From an uncultured Porphyromonadaceae bacterium (GTDB lineage: Bacteria; Bacteroidota; Bacteroidia; Bacteroidales; Muribaculaceae): a stretch of 64,000 nucleotides of DNA. This document shows, one piece after another, positions 35,259-43,946 of this stretch. A program made the position numbers and the translations under genes. The DNA is taken from the NCBI GenBank assembly GCA_947174995.1, contig CAMWLC010000002.1, positions 1 to 64,000 of the forward strand, read 5' to 3'. The notes beneath the pieces are model-generated. The model ran no database searches. It saw only the letters and a list, made by a program, of their open reading frames with translations, and was not told the DNA's origin. Position 1 is the stretch's first letter; the number at the start of each line of letters is the position of its first letter.

Positions 35259-36266
35259 TCACCTTCCGAGGATCTCGTCCGTGCCTGTCCATCCTCCGAC
35301 CCCTACCGCGGCGCCTCCACCCTGGAGCAGGGGGGGCGGGAGCGTGAGGCTGTCGAGTTCCACCACTATGTTTTCCGGATCGGAGATGCCGGGGGAGGAG
35401 TGATAATCATGTATGTGGCTCGTGACGTCGTGGGTGTGGCTCCATCCGCGGTCGTTGGAGAGTGCCAGTATGTGGAGACCCTCCGCGGGCTCCTCGTCGG
35501 CACGCGTGGAGAGGGGGCGGTTGCCGCAATGGCCGAATGTGAGGAGGTGTCCCTCGAGCTCGCCCCGGTCGTTGGCCTCCATGAGGAAACTGTGGGTGAC
35601 GGTCTCCTCGCCCGTCACTCCGCGTGCCGGGTGGACGGTGCCCGACATGCCCGACACCGAGGCGTTGAGACGCGTGGAGAGTGTGAGATTGGAGGGATGG
35701 TGCACGATGAAGGTGTAGTGATGCGTCACCGGGAGCATCTCGAACACCAGGGTCAGCGGCTCTGCCGCCGCATCGGCGGAGGCTCTCACCGTGAATCCCT
35801 CCACAGCGGACACCCACATATAGTCCGCACTCCAGGCCAGGCGCTCGTCTTCGGCTCCCGGCACCTTCAGGGGGCGCGTGAAGTGGGTGGGCGAGGCGGA
35901 TGTGAGATCCGAGAGGCGGATACCGAAGTCTTCGTAGGTGTCGTGGCCCGTCAGGCCGTGGCAATCCGTGTCGCTGTTGTGACACACCGCGCAGTAGTAG
36001 CCCGAGGGAATCATGATGGTTCCTCCAGTGGAGCCACGCAGTTCGTAGACGTATCGCAGAGGATTGCGGGTCATGCCCCTCTCGCTCATGCGGTAGAAAT
36101 AGACGGTCATTTCCTTGGGAGCGGCCTCGGGGGCGGCTTCCCAGTCAAACACTATCTTGACGGGCACGCGCAGGGAGGCAGGACGCTCTTCCAGTTCGAT
36201 ATGGTCGCATCCTGCCGCCATAGTCAGGAGCATGAGGAGCATTGAGGTCAACAGGGCGATTCTCAT
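35259..36266 (-). CDS. DUF5119 fimbrial-locus lipoprotein
   Basis: A lipoprotein of the DUF5119 family, typical of Bacteroidales fimbrial operons. The signal peptide is LLTSMLLMLLTMAAGC, with the cysteine at residue 20 counting from ATG 36266. Strands VPVKIVFDWEAAPEA, GTIMIPSGYYCAVCHN and YTFIVHHPSNLTLSTRLNASVSGMSGTV are family-typical. An upstream in-frame start at 36353 would bury the signal peptide, so 36266 is preferred; it overlaps the DUF3575 stop by 4 nt. It probably forms a minor or anchor fimbrial part. Confidence 0.9.
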   Translation of the reverse strand: MRIALLTSMLLMLLTMAAGCDHIELEERPASLRVPVKIVFDWEAAPEAAPKEMTVYFYRMSERGMTRNPLRYVYELRGSTGGTIMIPSGYYCAVCHNSDTDCHGLTGHDTYEDFGIRLSDLTSASPTHFTRPLKVPGAEDERLAWSADYMWVSAVEGFTVRASADAAAEPLTLVFEMLPVTHHYTFIVHHPSNLTLSTRLNASVSGMSGTVHPARGVTGEETVTHSFLMEANDRGELEGHLLTFGHCGNRPLSTRADEEPAEGLHILALSNDRGWSHTHDVTSHIHDYHSSPGISDPENIVVELDSLTLPPPLLQGGGAAVGVGGWTGTDEILGR

Positions 36267-37072
36267 GGTCTCGCACCCCCTTTCCTGATGTTGCCGTTGC
36301 CGCGTCCCGGAAACCAGACGAGCGATATTTCGGCCTTTGTGGGTCCGAACCATGTGCGCCGCTGCGTAGACTGCCAGTAATAGTGGCCGTTTTCGGGTTC
36401 ATATTTCTCCATCACTCCGCGTATGCACCCCGCTCCCACGGTGAAGTCGATGCTTAGGCGGCGCGAGAGGGGAAGCGTGTAGCCATATTCGAGACCGATG
36501 TTGAGCATACAGCGGTCCCACAGGTTGCCTCCCGGGCGTCCCCCTATCCATCCGGTGGAGCCCCATTCAAAGTTGAAGGTGAACGCTCCGGCATACACTC
36601 CGGCGTGATGGCCCGACATGACGCCTCCGCGGGGATGGCGGCCGAACCAGTAGCGCCACGCCACATCTCCGCCGTAGATGCGCCAGAAGCGGTTGCGGCT
36701 CCGGTCTCTCCACCATGCGTACATCCATTGCAGGGCGACGGACATGTTGCGTCCCAGGTAGACCTCCGCTGCGACATTGGGCACGGCGAGGAGATCGAAG
36801 AGGAGATTGGAGCGGAGGGCCGCCCGTAAACGGGCCGGAGGAATGGTGTCGGGTGCCGACAGCGGCCTGAGGGCAGTGGAAACGGGCTTCGGGGCCGCTA
36901 AGGATGGTGGCGTCACGGTCAGCGAGCGTGACGCCGGAGAGATGGAGTCAAGGTGGAGGAGTGGCGCGGCATCCACATCGAGTGTCGGGAAAGCGCACAA
37001 AGCCGCCATCCCGATGCATACGATGAAGCACTGGGCTATAAGCCTTGAAACGTATGTTGCCTTAAATGTCAT
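36263..37072 (-). CDS. DUF3575 outer-membrane beta-barrel-like protein
   Basis: A 269-aa envelope protein of the DUF3575 family. A signal-anchor-like N-terminus (CFIVCIGMAALCAFP) and a variable, proline-rich stretch (40-80) precede the conserved domain: LRAALRSNLLFDLLAVPNVAAEVYLGRNMSVALQWMYAWW, GVMSGHHAGVYAGAFTFNFEW and ending AEISLVWFPGRGN. Members are predicted small outer-membrane barrels. It begins the fimbrial operon, and a strongly pyrimidine-rich leader lies upstream on this strand. Confidence 0.9.
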   Translation of the reverse strand: MTFKATYVSRLIAQCFIVCIGMAALCAFPTLDVDAAPLLHLDSISPASRSLTVTPPSLAAPKPVSTALRPLSAPDTIPPARLRAALRSNLLFDLLAVPNVAAEVYLGRNMSVALQWMYAWWRDRSRNRFWRIYGGDVAWRYWFGRHPRGGVMSGHHAGVYAGAFTFNFEWGSTGWIGGRPGGNLWDRCMLNIGLEYGYTLPLSRRLSIDFTVGAGCIRGVMEKYEPENGHYYWQSTQRRTWFGPTKAEISLVWFPGRGNGNIRKGGARP

Positions 37073-37109
37073 GATGCCGCGAAGTAGGTGTTGGCTTGAT
37101 AAGTAGGTA

Positions 37110-37231
37110 ATAATGAGGAGTCAGGAAGAGATAAAGAGAGAAGTAGGGTGTATTGTGAGAAGAGGGGGGAGAGGAAGAGAGGAAAGGAGAGAAAGAGAGG
37201 CGAGTGAGATGAGGAAGAGGAGAGTACGGGA
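37110..37231. repeat. Polypurine tract upstream of fimbrial operon
   Basis: About 120 nt almost entirely of G and A on the plus strand (AGGAAGAGATAAAGAGAGAA and similar), hence C/T-rich in the leader of the DUF3575 transcript. No reading frame or hairpin is evident. A similar tract lies at 60237-60330. Confidence 0.6.
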
Positions 37232-37271
37232 GATGGAATATTCAGCTATGAGTCAGCAGCGAGATGATAAG

Positions 37272-37312
37272 TGACCACTAAACACTCAACACTAAACACT
37301 GTCCACTAAACA
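37272..37312. repeat. CACTAAACACT intergenic repeat, copy 3
   Basis: CCACTAAACACTCAACACTA then AACACTGTCCACTAAACATT, reaching the ychF stop codon. It is the same motif as at 19876-19910 and 23013-23098, but here on the plus strand of a minus-strand gene's 3' end. Confidence 0.55.
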
Positions 37313-38409
37313 TTAAACCTGAAGTGCATGATGTCGCCGTCCTGCACCACATAGTCCTTGCCCTCGACAGCCATCTTTCCGGCCTCCTTCACGGCGTTTT
37401 CCGATCCCAGGCTCACGAAATCATCATACTTGATGACCTCGGCGCGTATGAAGCCCTTCTCGAAATCGGTGTGAATGATACCGGCCGCCTGCGGGGCCTT
37501 GGTGCCGCGCATGAACGTCCAGGCACGCACCTCGTCGGGTCCGGCCGTGAAGTAGGTCTGGAGATCAAGCAGGGAGTATGCCGCGCGTATCAGGCGTGAC
37601 ACGCCCGACTCAGTGAGCCCTATCTCGCCCAGGAACTCCTGGCGCTCCTCGAAAGTGTCGAGCTCGGCGATCTCGCTCTCTATCTTGGCGGCCACCACCA
37701 TCAGTCCGGCGGCAGTGCCGTCAAGGGCGGCGCGCACCTCCTCCACATAATGGTTGCCCTCGGCGGCCGAGGTGTCATCCACGTTGCAGACGTAGAGCAC
37801 GGGCTTGTTGGTGAGCAGGAAAAGCTCCTTGGCAAACTTCTCCTCATCCTTGGTCTCGAATGTCACGCTGCGTGCCGGGCGACCGGCCTCCAGGGCCTCC
37901 TTGTAGGCCTGGAGCACCCCCACCTGCATACGGGCCGTCTTGTCGCCGCCGCTCTGAGCCGCCTTCTGGCATTTCGCCAGGCGTGCCTCCACGGTCTCGA
38001 GATCCTTGATCTGGAGCTCGTAATTGATGATTTCCATATCGCGCACGGGGTCGACGGTGGTGTCCACATGCGTGATGTTGTCATCATCGAAGCAGCGCAG
38101 CACGTGCAGTATGGCATCCGTCTCGCGGATATTGGCCAGGAACTTGTTGCCGAGGCCCTCCCCCTTGGAGGCACCCTTCACCAGGCCGGCTATGTCTACG
38201 ATTTCCACCGTAGCCGGGACCGTGGAGCGGGGATTGCACATCTCGACGAGCTTCGTGAGACGCTCGTCAGGCACCGAAATCACGCCCACATTGGGCTCGA
38301 TGGTGCAGAAGGGGAAGTTGGCCGACTGGGCCTTGGCGTTGCTGAGACAGTTGAATAGAGTGGACTTGCCGACGTTGGGAAGACCCACTATTCCGCATTT
38401 TAATGCCAT
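37306..38409 (-). CDS. ychF: Ribosome-binding ATPase YchF
   Basis: A 367-aa OBG-family NTPase of usual length. It has G1 [20 protein letters not shown] (8-27) followed by the signature [35 protein letters not shown], and an atypical G4 consistent with ATP preference (NVDD). The C-terminal TGS-like domain [25 protein letters not shown] closes it. YchF binds ribosomes and modulates stress responses. It appears monocistronic; the next gene upstream on the strand is a lipoprotein. Confidence 0.97.
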   Translation of the reverse strand: MALKCGIVGLPNVGKSTLFNCLSNAKAQSANFPFCTIEPNVGVISVPDERLTKLVEMCNPRSTVPATVEIVDIAGLVKGASKGEGLGNKFLANIRETDAILHVLRCFDDDNITHVDTTVDPVRDMEIINYELQIKDLETVEARLAKCQKAAQSGGDKTARMQVGVLQAYKEALEAGRPARSVTFETKDEEKFAKELFLLTNKPVLYVCNVDDTSAAEGNHYVEEVRAALDGTAAGLMVVAAKIESEIAELDTFEERQEFLGEIGLTESGVSRLIRAAYSLLDLQTYFTAGPDEVRAWTFMRGTKAPQAAGIIHTDFEKGFIRAEVIKYDDFVSLGSENAVKEAGKMAVEGKDYVVQDGDIMHFRFNV

Positions 38410-38450
38410 TTTCTATAATAAATGTGTGTGAGGTTGAAGTTGTGGTCGTG

Positions 38451-38909
38451 TCACCAGTTGATGTAGCCCACCGAGGCGTAGACGTATGTGACGAGGACGC
38501 CGTTGTCGCGCCACTGCATACAGAGCTCCGTGCCGTTGCGCTGGAGCCAGTAGTTCATCGTGGAGGTCGTGCCGTCCTCATACTGGATGTTGATCTGATA
38601 CGGGGAATTGGGCGAAGCGGGCTGCTGACACCAGTAGGCGAGGCGCTCGCTGTAAGGGCGGTTGTAGGAATAATAGTAATACATTCCGCGTCCGTTGCCG
38701 TAAAAGTCGATCCAGTTGGTGTCGTAGGGACCCACCTCGCGGCCGTTGCACTCCACGAGGCGCCATTTTCCGGTCAGAGACGAGTCGTACCAGCTTGACC
38801 ATCCCGGAGGAGCCAAGGGATACCAGCCGTCGGAGACGCAACCGGTGAGCGAGGCTCCGGCCAGGAGCATCAGCGCGGTGACTATGAGGGTAAAGGAGAA
38901 TTTCTTCAT
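38451..38909 (-). CDS. Small lipoprotein of unknown function
   Basis: A 152-aa lipoprotein: signal TLIVTALMLLAGASLTGCVSD with cysteine 24. The mature part is unusually rich in W and Y (GWYPLAPPGWSSWYDSSLTGKW). It then resembles a small lipocalin-like beta barrel (GKWRLVECNGREV, NWIDFYGNGRGMYYYY, MNYWLQRNGTELCMQW). I know no specific function. It lies 12 nt after cdd on the same strand and may share its transcript. Confidence 0.8.
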   Translation of the reverse strand: MKKFSFTLIVTALMLLAGASLTGCVSDGWYPLAPPGWSSWYDSSLTGKWRLVECNGREVGPYDTNWIDFYGNGRGMYYYYSYNRPYSERLAYWCQQPASPNSPYQINIQYEDGTTSTMNYWLQRNGTELCMQWRDNGVLVTYVYASVGYINW

Positions 38910-38921
38910 AAGCGTGATTGT

Positions 38922-39419
38922 TCAGAATTCCGTGAAGCTCAGCGGCATGAGGTCGCTCACCGAGTCTATCACGTAGGTTTTGTCGCGTCCGTAGAGGAGC
39001 ACCTCTATGGGCCCGTGGAGATGCTCGTATTCGAGCAGGGCCTGGCGGCAGAGGCCGCACGGGCTGATGGGGTCGGCCTGGAAGCCGGCCTCGTAGTCAT
39101 CGCCGCATTTCTCCTCGGGGTCATGCCAGGCGGCTATGGCGATGCGCTTGAAGGGCGCGCCCGGACGGTTGGCCCCGGCGTAGAAGCAGGCGCTGCGCTC
39201 GGCGCACGTGCCGGCCATGAAAGCGGCGTTCTCCTGGTTGGCACCCGTGAAAATCTCCCCGTCGGCCATCTCGATGGCCGCCCCGACATGGAAATTGGAA
39301 TAGGGGGCCAGGGAATTGCGCGTGGCCTCCTTGGCGGCCTTTATCAAGGCCTGCCTGTCGGGGGTAAGCTCCTCGGGGCTACATTCCCGGATCTTGATGC
39401 TGATCTCCTTCTCTTTCAT
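38922..39419 (-). CDS. cdd: Cytidine deaminase
   Basis: A 165-aa zinc enzyme of pyrimidine salvage that converts cytidine and deoxycytidine to uridine forms. FHVGAAIEM (43-51), zinc ligand and proton shuttle TCAERSA (C72, E74) and PCGLCRQAL (C121, C124) are all present. The length is that of the tetrameric type with a short N-terminal extension. A perfect promoter lies about 65 nt upstream, and the leader carries a direct repeat. Confidence 0.96.
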   Translation of the reverse strand: MKEKEISIKIRECSPEELTPDRQALIKAAKEATRNSLAPYSNFHVGAAIEMADGEIFTGANQENAAFMAGTCAERSACFYAGANRPGAPFKRIAIAAWHDPEEKCGDDYEAGFQADPISPCGLCRQALLEYEHLHGPIEVLLYGRDKTYVIDSVSDLMPLSFTEF

Positions 39420-39438
39420 TGAGAATTATTTATTTGAT

Positions 39439-39482
39439 GAGCCGCTAATGTGAAAATTGATCGAGCCGCTGATGTGAAAATT
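39439..39482. repeat. 20-bp direct repeats in cdd leader
   Basis: GAGCCGCTAATGTGAAAATT (39439-39458) recurs at 39463-39482 with one difference, 24 bp apart. The copies lie between the cdd promoter and its ATG, in a position suited to an operator. Confidence 0.7.
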
Positions 39483-39486
39483 ATCG

Positions 39487-39518
39487 CAAAATTAGACAAT
39501 TTGGCTCATATATCCAAA
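39487..39518 (-). promoter_or_regulatory. cdd promoter
   Basis: Minus-strand TTTG (39518-39515), 20 nt, TAATTTTG (39494-39487): full consensus. RNA start is expected near 39480. Confidence 0.75.
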
Positions 39519-39628
39519 CACATAATGTTAAATCCACCCAAACGGTTCTTAAAATCCGCGAAAAACCGCGCAATCATACATTTATCGCCGGAATTGCCGT
39601 TAAGTCATAAATCCCCTGAACCCGACAG

Positions 39629-40528
39629 ATGATGAAACTGAGATATGCGATACGGTGCGTGGCGTGTGCCGTGCTGATGACGGTCTCGGCGCAGATGGCC
39701 GAGATGCGCGCCGATGCTTTCGGCGACTATATAGAGATGTATCGTGACATGGCCCTGGCCGAGCAGGAGCGCACCGGGATACCGGCCGCCATCACCCTGG
39801 CGCAGGGGCTGCTCGAAAGCGCGGCCGGCCGCTCCGCGCTCGCACGCGAGGGAAACAATCATTTCGGCATCAAGTGCCACAAGGAGTGGGAGGGAAAGTC
39901 GATGCTCCGCTCCGACGATGCCCCGGACGAGTGCTTCCGCGTCTACGACTCGGCGGCTGAGAGCTTCGCCGACCATTCGCGGTTTCTGCAGCGCAGACGC
40001 TACGAGCGGCTGTTTGAAATCCCCTGCGAGGATTACGCCGCCTGGGCCAGGGGGCTTAAGGAGTGCGGCTACGCCACGGATCCTCAGTATGCCGAGCGCC
40101 TCATCACCATCATAGAGCGGTACGGACTCGCCACGGCCGGAGTGCCCGACGCCGCGGGTACGGCCGACTTCATACGCTCGTTTCTGGCCACAGCCCATGT
40201 GGTGCGCAGCAGCGGTGAGTTGCATTACGTAGTGGCCGTGCCGGGCGACACATACTCCGCCATAGCATCCGAACTGGGCATGGACGCGGCCCGGCTTGCC
40301 GCCTATAACGATGCTCCGGACGCCGGGGGCATCATCAAGGACTGGGAGGAGGTGTGGCTCCAGCCCAAGCTGGACCGTGCTCCCGCCGACGCCCCCGGAC
40401 GCGCTACCATAGGGGAGGACGAGTCCCTGCACTCCCTCTCCCAACGCTTCGGCATCACCGTGGAGGCCCTGCGCCGCCTCAATCCCGGGGCTCCCGATGC
40501 GCCGGGCACACGCCTGAGGCTGCGCTGA
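39629..40528 (+). CDS. Glucosaminidase-domain protein with LysM repeats
   Basis: A 299-aa secreted cell-wall hydrolase. The signal peptide is followed by a GH73-type glucosaminidase domain: ERTGIPAAITLAQGLLESAAGRSALAREGNNHFGIKC (48-84; catalytic Glu in the LLES segment), FRVYDSAAESFADHSRFL and YERLFEIPCEDYAAWARGLKECGYATDPQYAERL. Two LysM modules follow (YVVAVPGDTYSAIASELGM and EDESLHSLSQRFGITVEALRRLNPG), which bind peptidoglycan. It probably remodels the wall at division or growth. Start could be either of two adjacent ATGs. Confidence 0.93.
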   Translation: MMKLRYAIRCVACAVLMTVSAQMAEMRADAFGDYIEMYRDMALAEQERTGIPAAITLAQGLLESAAGRSALAREGNNHFGIKCHKEWEGKSMLRSDDAPDECFRVYDSAAESFADHSRFLQRRRYERLFEIPCEDYAAWARGLKECGYATDPQYAERLITIIERYGLATAGVPDAAGTADFIRSFLATAHVVRSSGELHYVVAVPGDTYSAIASELGMDAARLAAYNDAPDAGGIIKDWEEVWLQPKLDRAPADAPGRATIGEDESLHSLSQRFGITVEALRRLNPGAPDAPGTRLRLR

Positions 40529-40630
40529 CCCATCCCGGCACCCCCCCCCGCAATCCCGGAATCCCTGCCTGCACGGGGAGTCGGAAAAATATGCTTTAAA
40601 TCATATTTAGGAATGATTAACATACTTTAT

Positions 40631-40662
40631 CTTGCATATAAGCAATATTTATCATAAATTTG
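40631..40662 (+). promoter_or_regulatory. Promoter of tRNA-Arg
   Basis: CTTG (40631-40634), 20 nt, TAAATTTG (40655-40662). RNA start near 40669, about 45 nt before the tRNA. The M6 protease gene just downstream may be read through from here. Confidence 0.7.
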
Positions 40663-40714
40663 CGGTTACAATAGTGGCCTTGATAACGCCCTTTGAAGAT
40701 CCAAGTGTTAAAAA

Positions 40715-40786
40715 GCCTCTGTAGTTCAACGGATAGAATAGAAGTTTCCTAAACTTTAGATAGGGGTTCGATTCCCCTCGGAGGTA
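40715..40786 (+). tRNA. tRNA-Arg (anticodon CCT)
   Basis: A cloverleaf folds from GCCTCTG paired with CGGAGGT, a D arm GTTC/GAAT, an anticodon stem GAAGT/ACTTT with loop TTCCTAA giving anticodon CCT, and a T arm GGGG-TTCGATT-CCCC. It reads AGG codons. The discriminator is A40786, and CCA is not encoded. Confidence 0.92.
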
Positions 40787-40808
40787 CATACTATCAAACT
40801 TACAACCT

Positions 40809-42890
40809 ATGAAGATTCAGTCCATCCTTACTCTGGCGGCCCTGGCCACTCCCTTCATCGCCTCGGCGCGCCCCGCTTCACCGGCGCTGCTGAAGCTGCA
40901 TAATCCCGACGGCTCCGTAGTGGAGGCCCGTCTGCACGGTGATGAGTTTTTCAGCTACACCACCACGGCCGACGGCCTGACCATTCTGGAGCCGGACGTG
41001 AAGGGCTTCTGGACTCCCGCCATGCGCGCCGGCAAGGTGCTTCGTCCCGTGGAGTCAGACCTCACGCTACTGCGTGCCGAGCTCCCCGTTTTCCCCGAGC
41101 TTACATCGCGCCAGGAGCGCATGGCCGAACTTGACAAGGAGGGACGCTCCACATATCCCTGCCGGGGAGAGGTACACTCCCCCGTGATTCTCGTACAGTT
41201 TCAGGACACAAAATTCTCTGTGAATAATATCGTGCAGGCAATCCATGACCTCTGCAACAAGGAGGGTTACAGCGACTATGACGCAAAAGGCTCAGCCGCC
41301 GACTATTTCCGGGATTGCTCCAACGGCACGTTCCGTCCCGTATTCGACGTTTACGGCCCGATGACTCTTTCCCATGACGCCGAGTATTATGTCGGCAAGG
41401 GTACGAACCTCCCCGGCGCCGGCAAGAACGGACGTTTTTTCGAGATCGTTAAGGAGGCTGTCTTGGCTCTCGACGATGAAATCGACTTCTCGAAGTATGA
41501 TTATGACGAGAACGACAAGGTGGACAACATCTTCTTCTTCTACGCAGGATACGGTCAGGCCGACTCCGGTGATCCCAACACCCTCTGGCCCCACCAGGGC
41601 GACTACTCGCAGTATGTCAATCTGGATTTTACAGAAAAGGTGGTGTGTGACGGCAAGGAAATCGCCACTTTCGCCTGCTCCAACGAGCTCGACGGTTCGA
41701 TGAAAAACAAGGTGGACTATCCCTACCTGGACGGCATCGGCGCCTTCACCCATGAGTTCGGCCACGTGCTCGGTCTTCCCGACCTTTACGACACCACCGG
41801 CAGCAATGCCAAGACCCCCGGCTACTGGGACGTGATGGCCAACGGCACTTATAACCGGAACTCCACTCTCCCCCCGATGTATTCTGCATACGAGAAGTGG
41901 GTGTGCGGATGGCTCGACTACACCGAAGTGGAGGATGGCACGGAGTATTCCCTCCCCTCCCTCACCACCGACGGCACGAAAGCCCTGCGCGTACGTATCC
42001 GCCGTCCGGGCGCGAGCCTGTCCTACTATCCGGAGTATTTCGTCATCGAGACCCGCTCCGACGACAGTTGGGACGCCGGCCTGGCAAGCGACGGTATTCT
42101 GATCTGGGGCATAGACTACAACGCCAGCGCATGGGTTCGCAACCAGGTCAACACCAGTGCCCTCTCGCGTGTCAAGATCCTGATGCCCTTCGAGAACCCG
42201 ATGCAGCCCACGCAGAACGTCTACACCTGGCCGGGCGACTATGACCTCTACACCAAGATCTATCCCGGAATACAAGGTGCCCTCGAACCTCAGAGCAGCT
42301 ATAGCAGTTCCTTCAAGGTATTCATCGACAATATCGCCTACGACCGCGAGTCCTGCACCGGCACGCTCCTCTACAATCCCATCAAGGACTTCCCCTCGGA
42401 GACCACCACTCTCCAGACTCCCACCCTCGGTGCCGCCACGCGCACCTTCAACCTCTCCTGGGCCGATGTGCCCGAAGCCGACGAGTATCTGCTGACGGTG
42501 AAGCGCACGGATTCCAACAACCGCGAGTGGACCGTGGACGGATATGACGAGTGCAGCGTAGGCAAGGACACCAATGCCGTGGTGCGCAACATCTCCGCCA
42601 CTGCATGGAACCAGAATTTCCGTGCATACGTCCGCGTGAAGAAAGCCGGCTTCCCCTCCAACAAGACCTCCAACATCGTGCGCTTCGTGCCCGCCGAGCT
42701 TGAGGAGAGCGGAGTGGCGCAGGTGACTCCCGACAGCATGGGCGTCAGCGGCGGCCACGGCTTCATCACTGCTCCTGAGGGAGCCGAGATCTACACCGTA
42801 TCAGGTGTGCGCACCGGCACCGATAACCTCCCCGCAGGCATCTACGTGGTGCGCTTGGGCAACGACGTGGCCAAGGTGCTCGTGAAGTAA
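40809..42890 (+). CDS. Secreted M6 family metalloprotease with T9SS-like tail
   Basis: A 693-aa secreted zinc protease. A signal peptide (SILTLAALATPFIASA) leads to the M6/immune-inhibitor-A-like catalytic domain: PVILVQFQDTKFS (125-137), DYFRDCSNGTFRPVFDVYGP, and the active site AFTHEFGHVLGLPDLYD with HExxH at 315-319. A fibronectin-like region follows (TPTLGAATRTFNLSWADVPEADEYLLTV). The last 70 residues end GIYVVRLGNDVAKVLVK, resembling a type A T9SS sorting domain, so it is probably surface-exposed or released. It starts 22 nt after the tRNA. Confidence 0.92.
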   Translation: MKIQSILTLAALATPFIASARPASPALLKLHNPDGSVVEARLHGDEFFSYTTTADGLTILEPDVKGFWTPAMRAGKVLRPVESDLTLLRAELPVFPELTSRQERMAELDKEGRSTYPCRGEVHSPVILVQFQDTKFSVNNIVQAIHDLCNKEGYSDYDAKGSAADYFRDCSNGTFRPVFDVYGPMTLSHDAEYYVGKGTNLPGAGKNGRFFEIVKEAVLALDDEIDFSKYDYDENDKVDNIFFFYAGYGQADSGDPNTLWPHQGDYSQYVNLDFTEKVVCDGKEIATFACSNELDGSMKNKVDYPYLDGIGAFTHEFGHVLGLPDLYDTTGSNAKTPGYWDVMANGTYNRNSTLPPMYSAYEKWVCGWLDYTEVEDGTEYSLPSLTTDGTKALRVRIRRPGASLSYYPEYFVIETRSDDSWDAGLASDGILIWGIDYNASAWVRNQVNTSALSRVKILMPFENPMQPTQNVYTWPGDYDLYTKIYPGIQGALEPQSSYSSSFKVFIDNIAYDRESCTGTLLYNPIKDFPSETTTLQTPTLGAATRTFNLSWADVPEADEYLLTVKRTDSNNREWTVDGYDECSVGKDTNAVVRNISATAWNQNFRAYVRVKKAGFPSNKTSNIVRFVPAELEESGVAQVTPDSMGVSGGHGFITAPEGAEIYTVSGVRTGTDNLPAGIYVVRLGNDVAKVLVK

Positions 42891-42922
42891 ATCATCATGA
42901 CCGGGGGATCGTCCCCTCCGGG

Positions 42923-42979
42923 CCAAACCAAACCCGTGATTTTTCGCCCCCGGGGCAAAAAATCACGGGTTTGGTTTGG
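42923..42979 (+). terminator. 22-bp perfect hairpin after M6 protease
   Basis: Positions 42923-42944 pair with 42958-42979; the loop itself contains GCCCC/GGGGC. The right arm contains the -33 element of the next promoter. Confidence 0.8.
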
Positions 42980-43006
42980 TAAATAGGGTGAAAATCATTA
43001 ACTTTG
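42975..43006 (+). promoter_or_regulatory. Promoter of yceD-rpmF-fabH
   Basis: TTTG (42975-42978), 20 nt, TAACTTTG (42999-43006), a full match. The -33 element lies within the right arm of the upstream terminator. RNA start near 43012, about 22 nt before the TTG start of the DUF177 gene. Confidence 0.75.
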
Positions 43007-43033
43007 TGCGCTTTTTTAAAATTAACTCAGAAA

Positions 43034-43549
43034 TTGGGAAAGTTTACACAGTTCAAAGTGCAGCTCGCCGGCCTTCAGGATGGCCGCTATGAGCAGGATT
43101 TCGAGATCGATACCCAGTTTTTCAAGAACATGGAAAACCCGGACGTCATCTCGGCAGACGTGCATGTGCACATGGACATGGTCAAAAAGCACGAGGCATA
43201 CGACTGCACGTTCACCTGCAAGGGGAGCCTTCAGGTGCCCTGCGACCGCTGTCTCGACCCCCTGGACCTCGATGTGGACACGGAGTATCACATTGTGGTG
43301 AAATATGGCGACAGCTACGACGACGCCTCGGACAACGTGCTGGTTATACCCTACGCCGACGCCTATCTGAACGTGGCCTACCTGCTCTACGACACCGTGC
43401 TGCTCACCATCCCGCTGCGCCATGTCCACCCGATGGGCAAGTGCAACAGGGCCATGGCCGCCGTGCTCAACCGCCACGGAGCCACCACCGACGAGGAAGC
43501 CGCCGAGGCGATGGACGAAATAGACAGCGATCCCGGCGAGGAGGACTGA
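43034..43549 (+). CDS. DUF177/YceD family protein
   Basis: A 171-aa protein of the YceD family, which is linked to 23S rRNA or ribosome assembly and always sits before rpmF. The core CKGSLQVPCDRCLDPLDLDVDTEYHIVVKYG carries the C-x-R-C pair. The acidic tail DEIDSDPGEED is typical. The start is taken as TTG at 43034 (GKFTQFKVQLAGL matches the usual family N-terminus). The open frame extends to 43004, but that overlaps the -7 element, and no ATG is available. Confidence 0.92.
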   Translation: MGKFTQFKVQLAGLQDGRYEQDFEIDTQFFKNMENPDVISADVHVHMDMVKKHEAYDCTFTCKGSLQVPCDRCLDPLDLDVDTEYHIVVKYGDSYDDASDNVLVIPYADAYLNVAYLLYDTVLLTIPLRHVHPMGKCNRAMAAVLNRHGATTDEEAAEAMDEIDSDPGEED

Positions 43550-43628
43550 GCCTCTCCGCCACACCGCCGGCAGACAAAGACACAACATACTCACAACAGA
43601 AGTAAAACAATAAAACAGATAAAGAAAA

Positions 43629-43814
43629 ATGGCACATCCTAAACGCAGACAATCCCACACCCGTACCGCCAAGCGCCGCACCCATGACAAGGCGCTCATC
43701 CCCACTCTCGCCATCTGCCCCAACTGCGGCGCATGGCACATCTGGCACACCATCTGCGGCGAATGTGGATACTATCGCGGCAAGCAGGTGCTCGAACAGA
43801 AGCACTCCATCTGA
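43629..43814 (+). CDS. rpmF: Ribosomal protein L32
   Basis: A 61-aa large-subunit protein. AHPKRRQSHTRTAKRRTHDK is the family N-terminus, and CPNCGAWHIWHTICGECGYY forms a four-cysteine zinc ribbon. The A-rich, G-poor 30 nt before the ATG suit a highly translated Bacteroidetes gene lacking a Shine-Dalgarno sequence. Confidence 0.98.
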   Translation: MAHPKRRQSHTRTAKRRTHDKALIPTLAICPNCGAWHIWHTICGECGYYRGKQVLEQKHSI

Positions 43815-43946
43815 GACCGCGCCGGCGTCGCCATATAACCAAGGTGCGACCGGTATGTAACCGACAAGGGTCAGGACCGACCTCTCGCCCAGCGACCGGA
43901 CGGCTCTGCCCCTTTGGCATATCCGCAACTTAAAAAAACGAAACAC

